From Rotaria sordida (taxonomy: Eukaryota; Rotifera; Eurotatoria; Philodinida; Philodinidae), in NCBI GenBank assembly GCA_905250125.1, contig CAJNOL010001130.1, positions 1 through 64,000 of the forward strand: a stretch of 64,000 bases of DNA, in the 5' to 3' direction. Below, piece by piece: positions 25,101 to 39,000 of the stretch (within the stretch, counting starts at the first letter, position 1; each line of letters opens with the position of its first letter). A program made the position numbers and the translations under genes. The notes beneath the pieces are model-generated. The model had not been told where the DNA came from and made no database searches. It saw nothing but the letters and a program-made list of their open reading frames with translations.

Positions 25101-28100
25101 TCACAATAATCGTTTTTGAAGGATTTTTCATATTTAAAATGTAACAGATCTTGATTCTTTTCAATGACATATAGAGAGCAAAACCCCATTGGATATTTTG
25201 TAGAGCAAACTTCACTCTACAAACTGGTATAGAAAAACACTTTCCTATAATTTCAATTGAGATAGTTTTAATGAAAATACAACAATGAACTACATGAAAT
25301 ATTTCGCACAAACGTCATTTTTGGTGCCTATCAAAGATTTGCTCTCAGTGAATCAATTTCAAACCAGAAAAAGAATTTTAAATACCCATTTAGAGAGAGC
25401 ATCACATGCTTATTCTAACTGACTACTTTTCACTTTCTCAAGTTACTTCTAAATGACCGAACTCTGAACAAACATTTTGTCTTAAGACTTTTGCAACAGG
25501 GGTTATAAGAAGATTTATTCATGCAGAATTTGAGTTCAAATTTTTTCAATATTTATTACAATCGAATATAAAAATGAGATTAACTTTTAAGAAAATATAT
25601 TTACAATTTCGAGAAGATTCTTAGTTGTTTAAGAAAAAAATTTCTTTTATCATTAATATATACAAAATATTGACTCTTTCAGCTTACATATAATTAATCT
25701 TAATTAACTAATTAATTAAAACATAATTAGCGAATAATTCTCTAAATTTATTATGGGATAAGTCCAAATATTTTAGGATAAATTCCATGCCATGAACTAT
25801 ATCTATATATTGACATTTTCAGCAAGATTCAACTACAAAAATTGCTTTAACAAAATCGTTTTTTCGGAGATCTGCTGGTATTCTAGGATGAGACTTTTTG
25901 TTTTACTATCACATCAAATCCGCAAAAGAACTTTTGTACTATTTAAAATTAATTTTGAGATTTCTCATTCAATTACAAAAAGATTTTTGATTTCTATGTT
26001 CGTACTCAATCATGTCGCTGATAGTAAACAAACTGGTTTTTTTTTTTGAAAAAAAAAATCGTCTGTAGAAATTTTGTAGTTTAAGAAAACACACTGTTTA
26101 GTTTTCAAAAAATCCAAATATGAACATGAGAAATCTCCTTACACCTTCATATGTTGATTGTAACGAGAATCGATTTTTTGGATTAATAAAAATTTTATTA
26201 AAATTGGATTGGTTCTACTTGGATTATAGAGCATATTGATTTTCTCTATAAGACAATAATCTTCTGTTATATGAATAAAATTATTGTATATCAATCAAAA
26301 AAAAAGAAAAAAGAATGATTTGAAACAGAAAATGTTACTAGAGAATTTGAGATACTCTGTTATCTGGATAGATCAAAAACAAAAATTTTATGAGTCTAGA
26401 AAATTAGCATAGTCGATTACCTATATTCAAATAACTTTCTTTAAAAAAAAAAATCTCTTCGTTAATTATTTAATTCTTAAGGTCATTATATCACATTCTC
26501 CATATCGTCCAAAAACAAAAATCTACACACATCTACCTCATTCGAAAATAAATCAAATCAGTCAAGCTAAACAAATTGAAACTGAATCTGACACTAGAAA
26601 ATTATCTACAATTACTATAACACCTATTATAACATTAAATCGATATGAAGTCAATCAATTTAATGAATTCATACAACAAACTAAAAATTTTCAAATTCCT
26701 CAAGATAATTATCAACATGCTATGCTTCTTGTTCCATCTGAACAACCACTTTCATTAGTTGTTCAATCTAATAATGAACAAATTACACAATATATTGAAC
26801 AAGAACAAAAACATGAACATAGTACTTTAAAAATTCTTAGAAATGAACATATGACTGTAATTCAAGAAGAAATTCCAATATTCGAAAATGTTCAAACAAT
26901 ATCATCAAATACTTTTGCAAATGATATATTATCTGATATTGATGTTTCTCTACATATTTGTCAAAGAAATAAACAACCAACTATATTAAATACATCAGAA
27001 CCATTCAATGAACGAAATGATAAAATTTTATTGAATGAAGAAACTAAGGTAATTTTCCGCATGGTAAAAAAAAAGAATTTGAAATATTTGATTTCTTTTA
27101 TGGTAAAAGGATATTGATGAACAATTACCTGTATATGAAAAAGTAACTATTACAAATGAAATTTCATATGCTAATCTATTTGCACAACCGTTAAATGTTC
27201 AAGTATTCGATGAATTTGTTCCAGTAAGTATAAAACAAAAAGAAAATTATCAATATAAATAAAAAAATATATAGAATAATGAAAGAATTATTGTTATTTT
27301 ACATGCATATTGCAGCTTATTTTCTTGCTTGCAATTTTATAAATATATATATATATTTATTCAAATACAGTTGTGCTTTGTTTTTTAATCTATTAATCAT
27401 TTTTTATATATGCTTGATATATATACGTTATAGGAGAAGTTGAAATCTGAAACAATTTGAAATTCCCTTAGGAAAATTTTAAATTATCTTAGATTTCAAT
27501 TTTCTCTGTAACATATATATATATAGGGTGGCCGGAAAGTCCTTAGAGTTAGGAAAATTTTCATATCTCCTTTACGGCTCAACCAAACGAGCTCATTTTT
27601 TTAACAAAGATTGAGGCACGTTCATACTCCAAATCCATATGGACAAGAGTATTGAGAATCTTTGTTAAGTATCACTATTGACCTTAACAAGAAAATTTTA
27701 CTGTTCCACAGAGAGGAAGAAAAACCATATACTTAACAAAGGTTCTCACTAACGTTGTCAGTATGGATTTGGAGTGTGGATATGCCTCTATCCTGGGTAA
27801 AAATATCAGTTGGTTCGCTCAAGCTATAATGAAGAGAGTCAATTGTCTTTTCAATAAAGTGTCTTTTGCCCTATCCTGTGTAATGTTTGTTTTCCTAACT
27901 GTGAAACAGTAAAATTTTCTTGTTGAGGTCAATAGTGATACTTAACAAAGATTCTCAATACCCTTGTCCATATGAATTTGGAGTGTGAACATGCCTCAAT
28001 CTTTGTTAGAAAAATGAGCTCGTTCAGTCCAACCATAATGGAGATATCCTAATTTTTGTAACTCTAAGGACTTTCCGGACACCCTATATATATATATCCT

Positions 28101-31100
28101 TCTAGCTTGCTTCACTTCTTGAAGAATCGAATACTACTACTACTATACATAAACAACATGCTAAACAAATAATTGATGATTGGAAAACTTATGAAAAAGT
28201 TCAAGAAAATATTCGTATGTCAATTATTATCGATGATAAAGAATGGATTGATGAAAGTATTCATACAATTTCTAATGAATTTCAATCAATTATAGAAAAT
28301 GCAGAAAATAAAAATTCTGATAATTTTGAATATGAACAAATAAAAATAAATTTACCCGAACAATTTCTTAATAAATCTATTATAAATAATCAAATATCTG
28401 AAAAATTACTTAAAAATTCTTTTGAACAACAAATAATTGATAATGATGAACAAGTTATATCTTTATTAGATGATTCATATTTAATTCAACAACAAGCAAA
28501 TATTTCTATTGATGAACAACCTTATTTAGAAAATTCTATTCATATTCAAAATATTTTAATATTAAATTATCCTAATCATAATTATAAACAAACATATAAA
28601 AATATTCAACAACAAGAAAAAAAATTTTTAAAAAAAAATCAAGAACAATCATTAACAATATCATCTGATCATATTGAAAAATTTTCAATTGATTCACAAA
28701 TATCATCATTTATTGATATGGAAACATTTCTAAATCATTTTGAAGAATGTCTTGATCATGAACAACATTTACCATTAATTGATCAAATATCTCTTTCTTA
28801 TGTAACATCAAAAATTGAAAGATGTGAACAAAAAAATCATGTATTACCAATTCAATGGTTTAAATCTATTATTCAATCACAAGATGAACAACTTGTTGAA
28901 CAATGGACTGTTGAAAAAGATATCGATACTATTCAACATGAGAGTACTTTACATCGACAACCAATTGAATTGATAAATAATACTGAGTATATGAATTTTC
29001 TTACTACAAATATTTTTCCAATGAATAAAAAATTCGAAGACGAAGAAGAAGAAGAAGAAGAAGAAAATTCAAGTCTAAGAAATATTGAAGAAAATAATTA
29101 CATGACAGACATTCTTACATATTGTTCTCCAACAAGTGACTATGAAACAGATTCACTAGACAAAGATAACGATATCGTTACTTCAAATATCAACAATGTT
29201 GTTATCATTCCTATAACATCTACAACAAATATTTTACCTACGTCTTCTATCACAAACACAACTTTATCATCATCATCGCCATTAACATCATATACAGCAC
29301 CAACAACCGTACCAGTTGTCTATTTTCTTGATGCATTAGCAACTGAAATAAATCAAATAAATAATCCAACAAAAAATTTTTTATTAACAATTGGTTTTGG
29401 ACAAAATGAAATGAATAAAACAATGAATGAAACAACAGAAAATATTATTTCAAATATTAATGATCAACTACAACAAGCAACATGGATTAATCGTCCATTA
29501 GAATCTATTGAAATTTTAACAACAATTATTCATCATGAACAAGAAACAAATATTTCTTCAATACAAGAACAAATTTTTTTTGCTACTGAAAATCAAATTG
29601 ATAAAGATGAAACTGCACTTTTAATTTATCCATATCGTTTACAATATGGTTATGATTTAAATGAAAATATACAAGAATCATTAAATTCATTTTTAGAATC
29701 ATCACATATACATTTACCAATAATCGATGAAATTTATACATATCAAATAAGTTTTCATAATGATTTTTCACTTTTTCATCCACCAGATAGATTACCACAT
29801 ATGCTTTCTTTTGTAATACAAGATGATGAAATTATTTCACCAAATGAATATGAAATAAATCAACAAGAATTATTATCTTTTGCTCAAATACATAATCTAT
29901 CCGATGATGAAAAAGATGTTCAAATAACTTCATTTAAATATGACCAACCAACGTATATAGATCATTATCATATTCAATCATTATATCCTTTTCCTGAACC
30001 ATGTTATGCTGAAATAATTCAACCTGATTTTATTATAAAAAATGATAATAATGAATTTTTATCAGAGATTCGTTCAAGAAAATATAATAAATATGAGGTA
30101 AAGAAAGCAAAAAAAAAAAACATATCAAATTATGCATGTAAATCTATACGATCAATCAATCAATCTAGATTTGATATAAAGTATTATTTGTTTAGTTATA
30201 AAATAAACTCATACTTAAAATTTCTTACATCATAATGCTTCTTGCTTTGATTTATTACTAATCTCACTGCACTAATGCTTAGAATAATTCTACATAGTTA
30301 ATCGAAGATATTTAACAACAAAACATAAAAAAAAAAAAAAGCTTTGTTATACACATCATATGCCTTATTGGTAATATGAAGAATTATACTGTTTCTTTTT
30401 ACTACGATTTAAAAAATTATGTTGAAGATTTTTTTTTTTTTTAAATTTTTCAAGTAGTATTTTTTTTTAGTTTTCATACTTGAGATTTAATACACATGAT
30501 CAACTTCAGTTCTAGACGTGTGACACTTGAAAATCTTTGTTGATGAATTCGAAAAAAAAAAAAAAAAGAAATAATGAATCATATTTATTGTAAAGAAAAT
30601 TATATAAAAGAAAGTATATCCTTTCAGGTCGTTTTTTTTTTTTTTGTTTAATTCATACAAATACAAAGAAAAGATACAATGAGCTCTAATAAAATGCCAA
30701 CATCATGAACATCTTCTAACTGATTGATAGTAGTACGCTGTTCGATATATTTATCAAGACACAATCATCTGTCTTTTTCTCTTTCTCTTTTTTTTTTGTA
30801 CTCATTCATCTGTTTGAAAAGATCATTCAACGAAAGGGTTGTGTATATGAATGATAATGATCTTTGTACTACTATACAATCAATTGAACGGTCGAATAAC
30901 CTTGTTAGAATAGTGATATGCATTTATATATACATATATAGATGAAAGCAAATGATTGTTACAAATTGCGAAGGTCATTTATAGGAAGGCATAGTTATAT
31001 ATATATATATTAAAGCATAGAGGAAAAAAAAGACCCGAATAATTTAAATAAATGTATTTATTTTTCTATTATCTAGAATGAATCTAAACTAAATCAATAC

Positions 31101-31197
31101 GATCAAACTGATTTAATGTTACAAAACGCAATCAATAATAAAATAGACCATGAATATAAGAAATTAAACATTCCAACATCAACAAAACCCGTAGAAG
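16442..31197 (+). CDS. Gene A: large low-complexity protein with a duplicated about 100-residue unit
   Basis: I do not recognise the family. Eight exons join in phase: 16442-16624, 19092-19737, 19795-20753, 23400-24500, 26482-27048, 27110-27223, 28106-30097 and 31077-31197, giving 1894 codons plus one base. All junctions have GT donors and AG acceptors. The product is rich in Ser, Thr, Asn, Gln, Ile and acidic residues, with poly-Ser, His-rich and poly-Glu runs and no signal peptide or membrane segment. A unit containing (R/K)E(N/H)IRY...EDxxDIYxPxxLExYKxKIxI occurs twice, near residues 505-550 and 770-815. The 3' end is unresolved: a phase-matched acceptor at 31687 would add a short basic tail ending at about 31722, while exon 2 of gene B (33283) is also phase-compatible. 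It is probably a structural or scaffold protein; that is inference from composition only. Confidence 0.7.
16625..19091 (+). other. Intron 1 of gene A
   Basis: 2.5 kb of AT-rich sequence without a supported ORF. A strong donor-like site (AACGGTGAGTATA, about 18969) lies just before exon 2 and could mark an alternative first exon. Confidence 0.4.
22097..22658. mobile_element. AT-rich fold-back MITE in intron 3 of gene A
   Basis: Left arm AAATCGCAAAAAATCAAGAT and following (about 22097-22200) is matched by an inverted right arm ending at about 22658. The match runs about 100 bases with few differences. The interior repeats AATCGATTTTAATC-like units. No target duplication was recognised. It lies between exons 20753 and 23400, which are 2.6 kb apart. 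Confidence 0.7.
24516..25503. mobile_element. 988 bp Tc1/mariner-type MITE with about 200 bp inverted arms
   Basis: The left end ACCCCCTGTTGCAAAAGTCT and the inverted right end (AAGACTTTTGCAACAGGGGT) are flanked by TA at 24514-24515 and 25504-25505. The arms match for about 200 bases (24516-24714 and 25302-25503). A more diverged partial copy of the arm sequence (CAGTTAGAACC...TTTCTAAATATAT) lies in the interior at about 24795-24845. The element begins 16 bases after the donor of exon 4 of gene A (24501). Confidence 0.85.
27526..28084. mobile_element. 559 bp mariner-type MITE in intron 6 of gene A
   Basis: The termini GGGTGGCCGGAAAGTCCTTA and inverse TAAGGACTTTCCGGACACCC are flanked by TA inside a TATATA context. 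The arms extend about 185 bases (27526-27712 and 27902-28084). A third copy of the arm core (CTTAACAAAGGTTCTCACTA) lies at about 27732-27830 in the right-arm orientation. It ends 21 bases before exon 7 begins at 28106. Confidence 0.85.
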
Positions 31198-33040
31198 GTA
31201 AGAAAAAAAAACAAAGTATTTTTTTGTATATTTCAAATAAGAAATAATCGAAACCTTCAATTAACTCTTAATATTGATGAAATATTTGAATCATACTTTT
31301 ACTTATAGAGTCGAAAAAAAAAAGAAGAAAAACATTTGTTAATCATCTTTACCTTGAAAAAAACAGCTTGAATCTCGTTGATTTTGCTTTCTTTCTTTTT
31401 TTTTTAAATATTTTACTATTATTTTTTCCTTTTTCTATTTCCATTGTTATTCATATTAATACAATTGATCTAAGCATCTTTTGTTCTAATCATCCTATGT
31501 ATATATAATTATATCCTTCCATTGACAGTTCTTTCTTTGTTATAAGACAAGAATATTTTCATGATGTTAATTTTTATACTTGATCACACATTGAAAATAT
31601 ATTCTATAAAAAATAATCCTTAAATAGTGTGGTTTTTCGTCTATTTATAATGTGACATCGATTAAAAAGCTAGTATTACATTTCACAGCTTGTATTAAAA
31701 AAAAAAAAAGAATAAAGGATTAAGTGGTATAGTTAAAACATGATCCTGTTTCATGTTAGAAATTGAGAACATAATAATATCGAATAAACTAATAAAATTA
31801 AAAAAATGTCAAAGCAATTTTTTTGTTTTCGATTAAATCATTTTAATAGTTAAGTAAGATAAGAGAAAAAATATATAACACTGAAGGTTGATTCTTTTAT
31901 CAATATTATGTGAGATCTCAAGGTTTTTAATGTACCATCATAGAATAAAATGTAAAACAAAAAAAAAAAAGAAGCAGCTCAAATGACATGCATCATAGGC
32001 AAGGCCATTATATGCACATGACTACCTGGCAGAATTTTCTTCGAAATAAAAAAAGAAAAAGTTATATATACACATAATACTTCTATTCTGTTTTTTTTTC
32101 TCCACTATTGATTTTGAAAAAGATGATTGACAATAGGTTGTTGACTGATGAACGTCGAACATTGCAAAGGATTTCTTTTTTTTATACGGTCTTCTTTTTT
32201 TTTTTTTTTTTGTTCGTTCTACTCAACAACAACACGAAAATAAAATATAGCTTTTAATCTAACTAGACGAGAGACAAGGCGACAATTCATTTTAATACGC
32301 CTGCTAGTCAATATTGGAGTGTCACTGAGCGTTGTTTGTGTAAGAAACCGAAAGTATATAATGCAATTCGATAAATGAGAAAGAAAACGAAGAGAATCGG
32401 CACAATCTAAATGAATCGTGTATCGCCATCACTGCCTCTGACGATATTTCAGTGATTGCTTGTTTGGTGTGGCGCGCGGTTAAGAGAGAGAGAGAAAGTG
32501 AAATATAGATTCATTTTCATTATTGCGGTTGAGAGAAAAAAAATTTTGAACTTTGCCAAACACAAAAAAGCATCACTTACTTTCTCTTTTTCTTTTTATT
32601 ATTAAATTCCATAGAAAGAGAAAGAGAGAGAGAAAAAGTAATCAATCGTCAATAGGAATATGGAAATCGAGAGAAGCCAATGAAGAAGATACGAAATCAT
32701 CTTCCTTCTTCTCACCATAAAATAAATGTTGAATGGTACCAATAACATTAGTTCTAATTCATTTTACATCTTTTTCTTTCTTTTCGTTCTTTTAATAAAG
32801 TCTGATAAGACGAGTGATTTTTATTACAACACGCCCTTATTTCATAGTAGTGCTTCTCAACAACGATGAGCAACGATTACTAGCTATTCTTCTACTTACA
32901 TATTCATCCTTTTCACGCAAGAAATAAAAAAAAAAAAAAACTAAATGTCTATCATACTCGTACGATTGTTATAAATCCTCTCATTTCTCTTCCATCGACA
33001 CACATACATACATACGTATATTCATTTTTTGGGTTAAATA
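31198..33040 (+). other. Region between gene A exon 8 and gene B exon 1
   Basis: It contains homopolymer runs and GAGAGA tracts (about 32480-32510 and 32612-32640) near a locally GC-rich spot (GTGGCGCGCGG, about 32470). These could belong to a promoter for gene B. If genes A and B are spliced together, this is an intron carrying an internal promoter. Confidence 0.35.
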
Positions 33041-36000
33041 ATGGCTACATCATCACCAAAAAAAAAACTTATTGAAATAGAAGCAAATGCTTCAACACCT
33101 CGTGGTGCAACAATTAGATTAACCGTAGAATATCGAAGTAAGATGAATTAAATAATTGAGTGAATCTATTTATATTCTCATACTGATTTATATATATATA
33201 TATATATATACACATACGCTTCAATTGTATGGTTTCTTTTGAATAAAAAAGAAAAAAAAAAATTTAATTGATTTTTATTTAGTTCGTCCACCGGCTCCAA
33301 CTGAATCCGGTCCTATATATGAAGATGTATCAATGAAAAAAACTGTTGATGTTAATATGGGTACAAGTGGTCAATATAAACAACAAGCAACATATAATTA
33401 TGGAAGTGAAAAAGATCTTACAACAAAACATTCTATTATTGAACGTACACCTGTTATTATGCAAGCTCCATTAATATCAACTCATATTAATAGAAAAGAT
33501 GATAATATACTTGTACCAGAAACAATTATTGAACATATAAGTGAAGATGAAAAATCAATAACAAGTGAAGAAGCTTTTTTTGAAGAATGGAGTGAAGAAT
33601 TTCGTTGTCGTCGTACAGATGAATATGATCAAAATACACAAAAATTAATTCGTTCAATAATTGATGAAACAAGTGAACGTATTAAAAGTGATGTTATTAA
33701 AGAAGAATATAAAGAAAAAAATGTACGTATTAAACGACATAAAAGTTATGATATTGTTAAAGAAGTTCAACGAAGTGTACCATCAAGTACAATAATACCT
33801 ATTGATCAAGTACAAACTAATATTTTTGAGGAGATTCATCAACCTCCTCCTCCTCCTTCTTCTTCATCATTTCCCTCATTACCAATAACGATGACGATAC
33901 CATCGTCATCATTATCACAAGATCGTCAATGGACTACAGAAGATACTTATACAGCAGAAATTGCTTATAATTCAAAACTTGCGAAAGATATTGAATCACA
34001 AACACAAAAATTTGATTCATCATTATCATCAAAAACTTATGATCGTGTACGTCCTGGTCGATATTCACCTATACCATCAACAACTCAAGCTACTATATCA
34101 ACAATTCCATCATCACATTATGAACGTGTATCAACTATTGTAACACCAACAACATTACATTATCCTGAAAAACGAAAACAAGAACATGAAGATTTTATTA
34201 GTGAAGAATATCATGTTGAAATTGATACACCAAAAATTCGACATGAAACATCAGAAGATGATTTAGGTGATAGTTATATTACAACTACTCAAACATCACC
34301 TATTCGACGAGATTCAGATTGGAGAAATAAACTTAGAGAAATCTATGCTCCAACTTCGGATGATGATCGATATGATCAGGTAAATTAAAACAAGAGAAAA
34401 AAATTCTTTTTTTTTGTTTTTGTTCTTAACGAATGAACTATCTCAATTGTAATCCGCCGTTTGAACCTATAAGAAGATCTTAGTAAGACTAGGAGAAGTC
34501 TAAAAAGGTTCATCATCATGAGCCTTTGTACTGAATACTAAAAAATGTTCCTTTGTCGATATATTGAATTTCCGAAACATAGCCGTTCACTACAGATATG
34601 TCACATCGGTAATATACGCTTTGACTCACTAGAAGCGCTGTTTTACTTGGGATGTCTACGAGTCGATAGAGCTTAAAATTCTCACTCTATAGGACGCCAG
34701 TCTAAGCCAAAAACTGAACAAAATAAATGTTTGTAACGTTTTGTTTTCCGAACAATTATTTGTTTGAGCTTTTGACTTAAAGACAAGTCTGATAGACTCA
34801 GAATTTCAAGCAAAACGATGCTTAGCTCAGCATATTTTACTAATATCATACAAAAATTGAATTTACTTAGAAATTCAATATCTCATCCAAGGAATATTCC
34901 TTTCGTTTGAAAATTTTAAGATTTTCCAAAGGTTATTATACCTATCTATGAACAAAATTTCATTATATGATTTTCTCGTAAATATCTAAAAATAGATCAA
35001 AAATTCAGAACACAAAGGTTCTATGAAGACGAGCTCTTTTAGACTTAACCAAGATCTTCTTCTGAGCTCAAAACACGGATTACATTTGGAGATAGTTTCC
35101 TCATTAGAAAAATATTCGAATGAGAAGATACCATATTTCATATAGTATAAAAAATATTTCGATCGAAATTATATTGCTCAACATGCATCTATGACTCCAT
35201 CATATACTCAACAACGTTTTAAAGAAATTGAATTTCAAATTCCTCGACGTGATAGAACATATATTGATCAACGAAAATTTAAATCAATACCAGACAAAAA
35301 AAAATCTTATTACTCATCCATAGATGAAAATGAACAGAAAAAGAAAAGAGTCTATTTTGTTGATGTAAGTTGAGACAATGAGATAATAATAATACTTGTA
35401 TTATATGTGTGTTGTTTGACTTCTTTAATTTAATTTTTACAATATGAATATACTAACTGATATTTTATTGCTTCTATTTATTTTATATTTTTGATTAATT
35501 AATCTTTTATCTTAGTCTACAACACGAGAAAAACCTATTTCAACATCATCAATTGATGAAGATGATCGTCGTCGACAATCACCAAAATATATACCTTCAT
35601 CAACTATCGATGAACATCGAAAACAATATGAACAAATTACAACTAAAACTGATCGACCATCATTTGGTCGTGTTGATGAATTAAAAAATACATTTGAATC
35701 AACTCGTAATGGCTTTATTAAAGATGATAATACAACAAAATATCAATATTCAATAACAACAAATGGTTTAACAGAACAACGACGAAAACTTTTTGAAGAA
35801 CGTGAACAAACAAATAAAGAACGGACTCGACGACCGGTAAGATATATTGAAAAGATTTTTTAAAATTTGCTTGGGGTTGAATTAATAATAATTTGTATCT
35901 GTGGTGTTTGCTTACTTGTGTTATTTTCTTTTGCTCTCTTTCTCTCCCTCTCTTTCTTTCTTCATACTAATCAATATGGGAGGGGTAAAAAAAACAACAA

Positions 36001-39000
36001 TAACAACAACAACAAAATCAATGATTATTTTTTTTTAAATTAAATGAAAATTATTTTCGTTTAAAAAAAAGAATAATACAAAAAAATCGAATAAAATCAT
36101 TGATTATGTTAATAGATAGCATAATAATAAAAATTTTCAGGTATGAATTCATCTTTATGGTATAATTTAAGAAGAATTTAGGGAAAAAAAAAGAAAGAAA
36201 CAATTATATTTACTTTTATTATAAATTATTAGATCAATGAATTTGATTCAAATGAACGTCGTATGAGTGAAACTCATACTGTACCATCTATTATTACTGA
36301 TCGTTTATCTCATATTGATAGTATTGAATCAAAATCAACATCACGTATACAACCAAGTGAACATCTTGGTAAAAAAGAATTTGATGCTATTACATCTAAA
36401 CTTGAATCATCAATAATAAAACCAATACCACAAACAACAATTGATATACAAATAAAAAAAAAACAAGCTCAATCAACAATTGATTCTGATACAAGTCGAT
36501 TATTACAAACAACAACAACACCAAAATCAACTAAACAAATACATGTTGAAGATGCTGGTCATGAAAGTGAAGATGAATTAAGTGATGCAAAACAAAATTA
36601 TGATTTACGACGACGTACATCAAAAACACGTCTACGAGATTATTCACAAAATACATTACAACCAATTGAGAATACAAATTTAACTGTACAACAAACATCA
36701 ACTAAATTTAATGAAAGAAATATGGAAAATATACTTTCACATGTACCAATAAGTAAAGGTATATATATATATATATATATTTAATTCTAAACTTTACATA
36801 ACTCTTTTTTTTTTCTTATTATCTATAGGTAAAGGTATTCTAGTTGAACTTGCATCTGATCTATCTCCAATTTCAACAAAATCAATTCATGATCAAAATA
36901 AATCAAATATTACAACTGATTCTGGTATATATGAACAAACAACGACAACAAGTCAACAATTACGAACAAGTTCACCTTCTTGGCGTCAGAACGTATCAAC
37001 ATCTATTACTGATGATGCAACACGTACATATGAAAATGGTGTTTATATTGATTCAACAACACCATCAACAATTTCATCTTATGCTCGACGACAAACTTCC
37101 GATACTGATCAAACACCAATTCAAAATCTAGATGATTCTATATCACGATCAACATATAAATATAGTAGTGAAATTCCTCCAAGTGAACCAATACATACGC
37201 ATCCTCAACAACGAACTGTTCGACGACAATTAATAAGTTCAACATCAGATGATTATGAAAATCTATCAAATTATCAAAGTGGAATTGATAAAAAAGGTAA
37301 AGTTCCAATAATAACACAATCACGTTCAAGAAAACCATTAGTTGTTGATGAAATTGAAACAATTGAAACTGAAACACATGTTGAATGTCAAGTACAACGA
37401 ACAAATGAAATAAAAGAATCAATAAAAACTGAACGAATATCAAGTCCAATAAGTTCATCGAAAAAAATTTATTCAACATATAGTTCATCTGATGAAACAA
37501 CAACAACACCAACAAAACGTATTTTAGTAGATGAACGACCACAATATTATGAATCAACTAAAACTACTGGTAAAAAAAATTTTCATATAGAATTTTATTT
37601 CAAAAAAAAAACAAAAACAAAAACAAATCTTTGAATTTTTTTTTAAGATTCATCAATACATGAAGCAATACCAGTTCGTATTGAACAAACACGATTTAAA
37701 CCAATTGAACGTGAACAATCTCAAGAAAATATACGTCATAGTTCATTAACACGAACAAATAATATTAATACACATACAATGGAAGTAACATCATTAAGTC
37801 CACATAATCAAATTATATTTGATAAACATTCACCAAATGAAATTGTTGCAATTGTTCGTGTACCTGAACTTATTAGTGATGTTAAGAAAAAAACAACAAT
37901 ACGTCATGGTATAAGTGAACCTGAACTTAGTGAAAAAATCAAACAAGATGAAGGACGTTCAAGATCACATTATCAACGTGCACATGGAACAAATTATTTA
38001 CCACCATCAATTAGTCAACAATATAGACAACGACAAGATCGATCACGAATTGGTAAGTTAAGGCAAAAATAAAAAAACGAAAAGTTCTTTGAATTTCTTT
38101 TCTGTTGGCTTTTTTTTTTGTTCATTCTTTTATTATTCTAGCAAGTTTAGGTTTGTGATTTTTTTTTTTGTTGTTGTTTTCTTGTGTCACTTTCTTTTTC
38201 GATGCAAGTCAATTAAAACATTCTTTTTTTCTTCATATTCTTGAAGCTTTTGGGAGTATTACTAATTATGTGTTTTTTTTTCTTCAATCATTATTTTTAC
38301 AAAATTTAGTTTTTTTTTTCTTTTCTTTATTTATTCTAGGTCCTACTGGAACTAAACGTGACTATTCTTCTCAAATAAGTTATCCAACACGTTCTTCATC
38401 TTATCATTTATCTTTACACGATCAAAACCAACAACAACAACAACAACAACAGCAACCGCGATCATATTCTCCTAGCTCAAAATTAACATATTATCCTCAA
38501 ACAAAATATCATTCTAGTAGTCTTGATAATTTAATAAATTCGAATTTTGATTTTGAAATTGAAATTGAAAAACGTCCACCACAATATCCACCACAACCTA
38601 CTGTTATATCACTTGATCAAGATTCACGTGCCATTGTAACAACATCAAAAGATGGTCGTGTTTCAATACAAAATGTTCTTGCACGACCAGGAAATATGGT
38701 TACAATTAATAGTGATTTTCATTCATCAGATCGTTCATTAAATCGTTCATCTGGTTATTTTAGTTCCGATGAATTTCGTTATCAATGTCCTAATACAAAT
38801 TATTCAAGTGATGAACAATCTAATAGTCCTAATCAAACATATTCATCATATTATCATTCTAAACAACCATATTATTTTGATCAAGTTAATGAAATAGTTC
38901 ATAATTATTCTCAACCATCAAATAATTTTAATGAAACTATCGATCAAATTGATGCATTATATAATAATCTTGATATTCAAACAAATGATCAAATATATAA

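Noticed and set aside
36844-37557. His/Leu/Val-rich ORFs on both strands
   Set aside because: Shadows of exon 6 of gene B in other frames.
38168-38339. Hydrophobic N-terminal extension of the exon 8 reading frame of gene B
   Set aside because: It is intron sequence: a phase-matched acceptor (TTATTCTAG) at 38339 joins to the previous exon, and the T-rich stretch is its pyrimidine tract.
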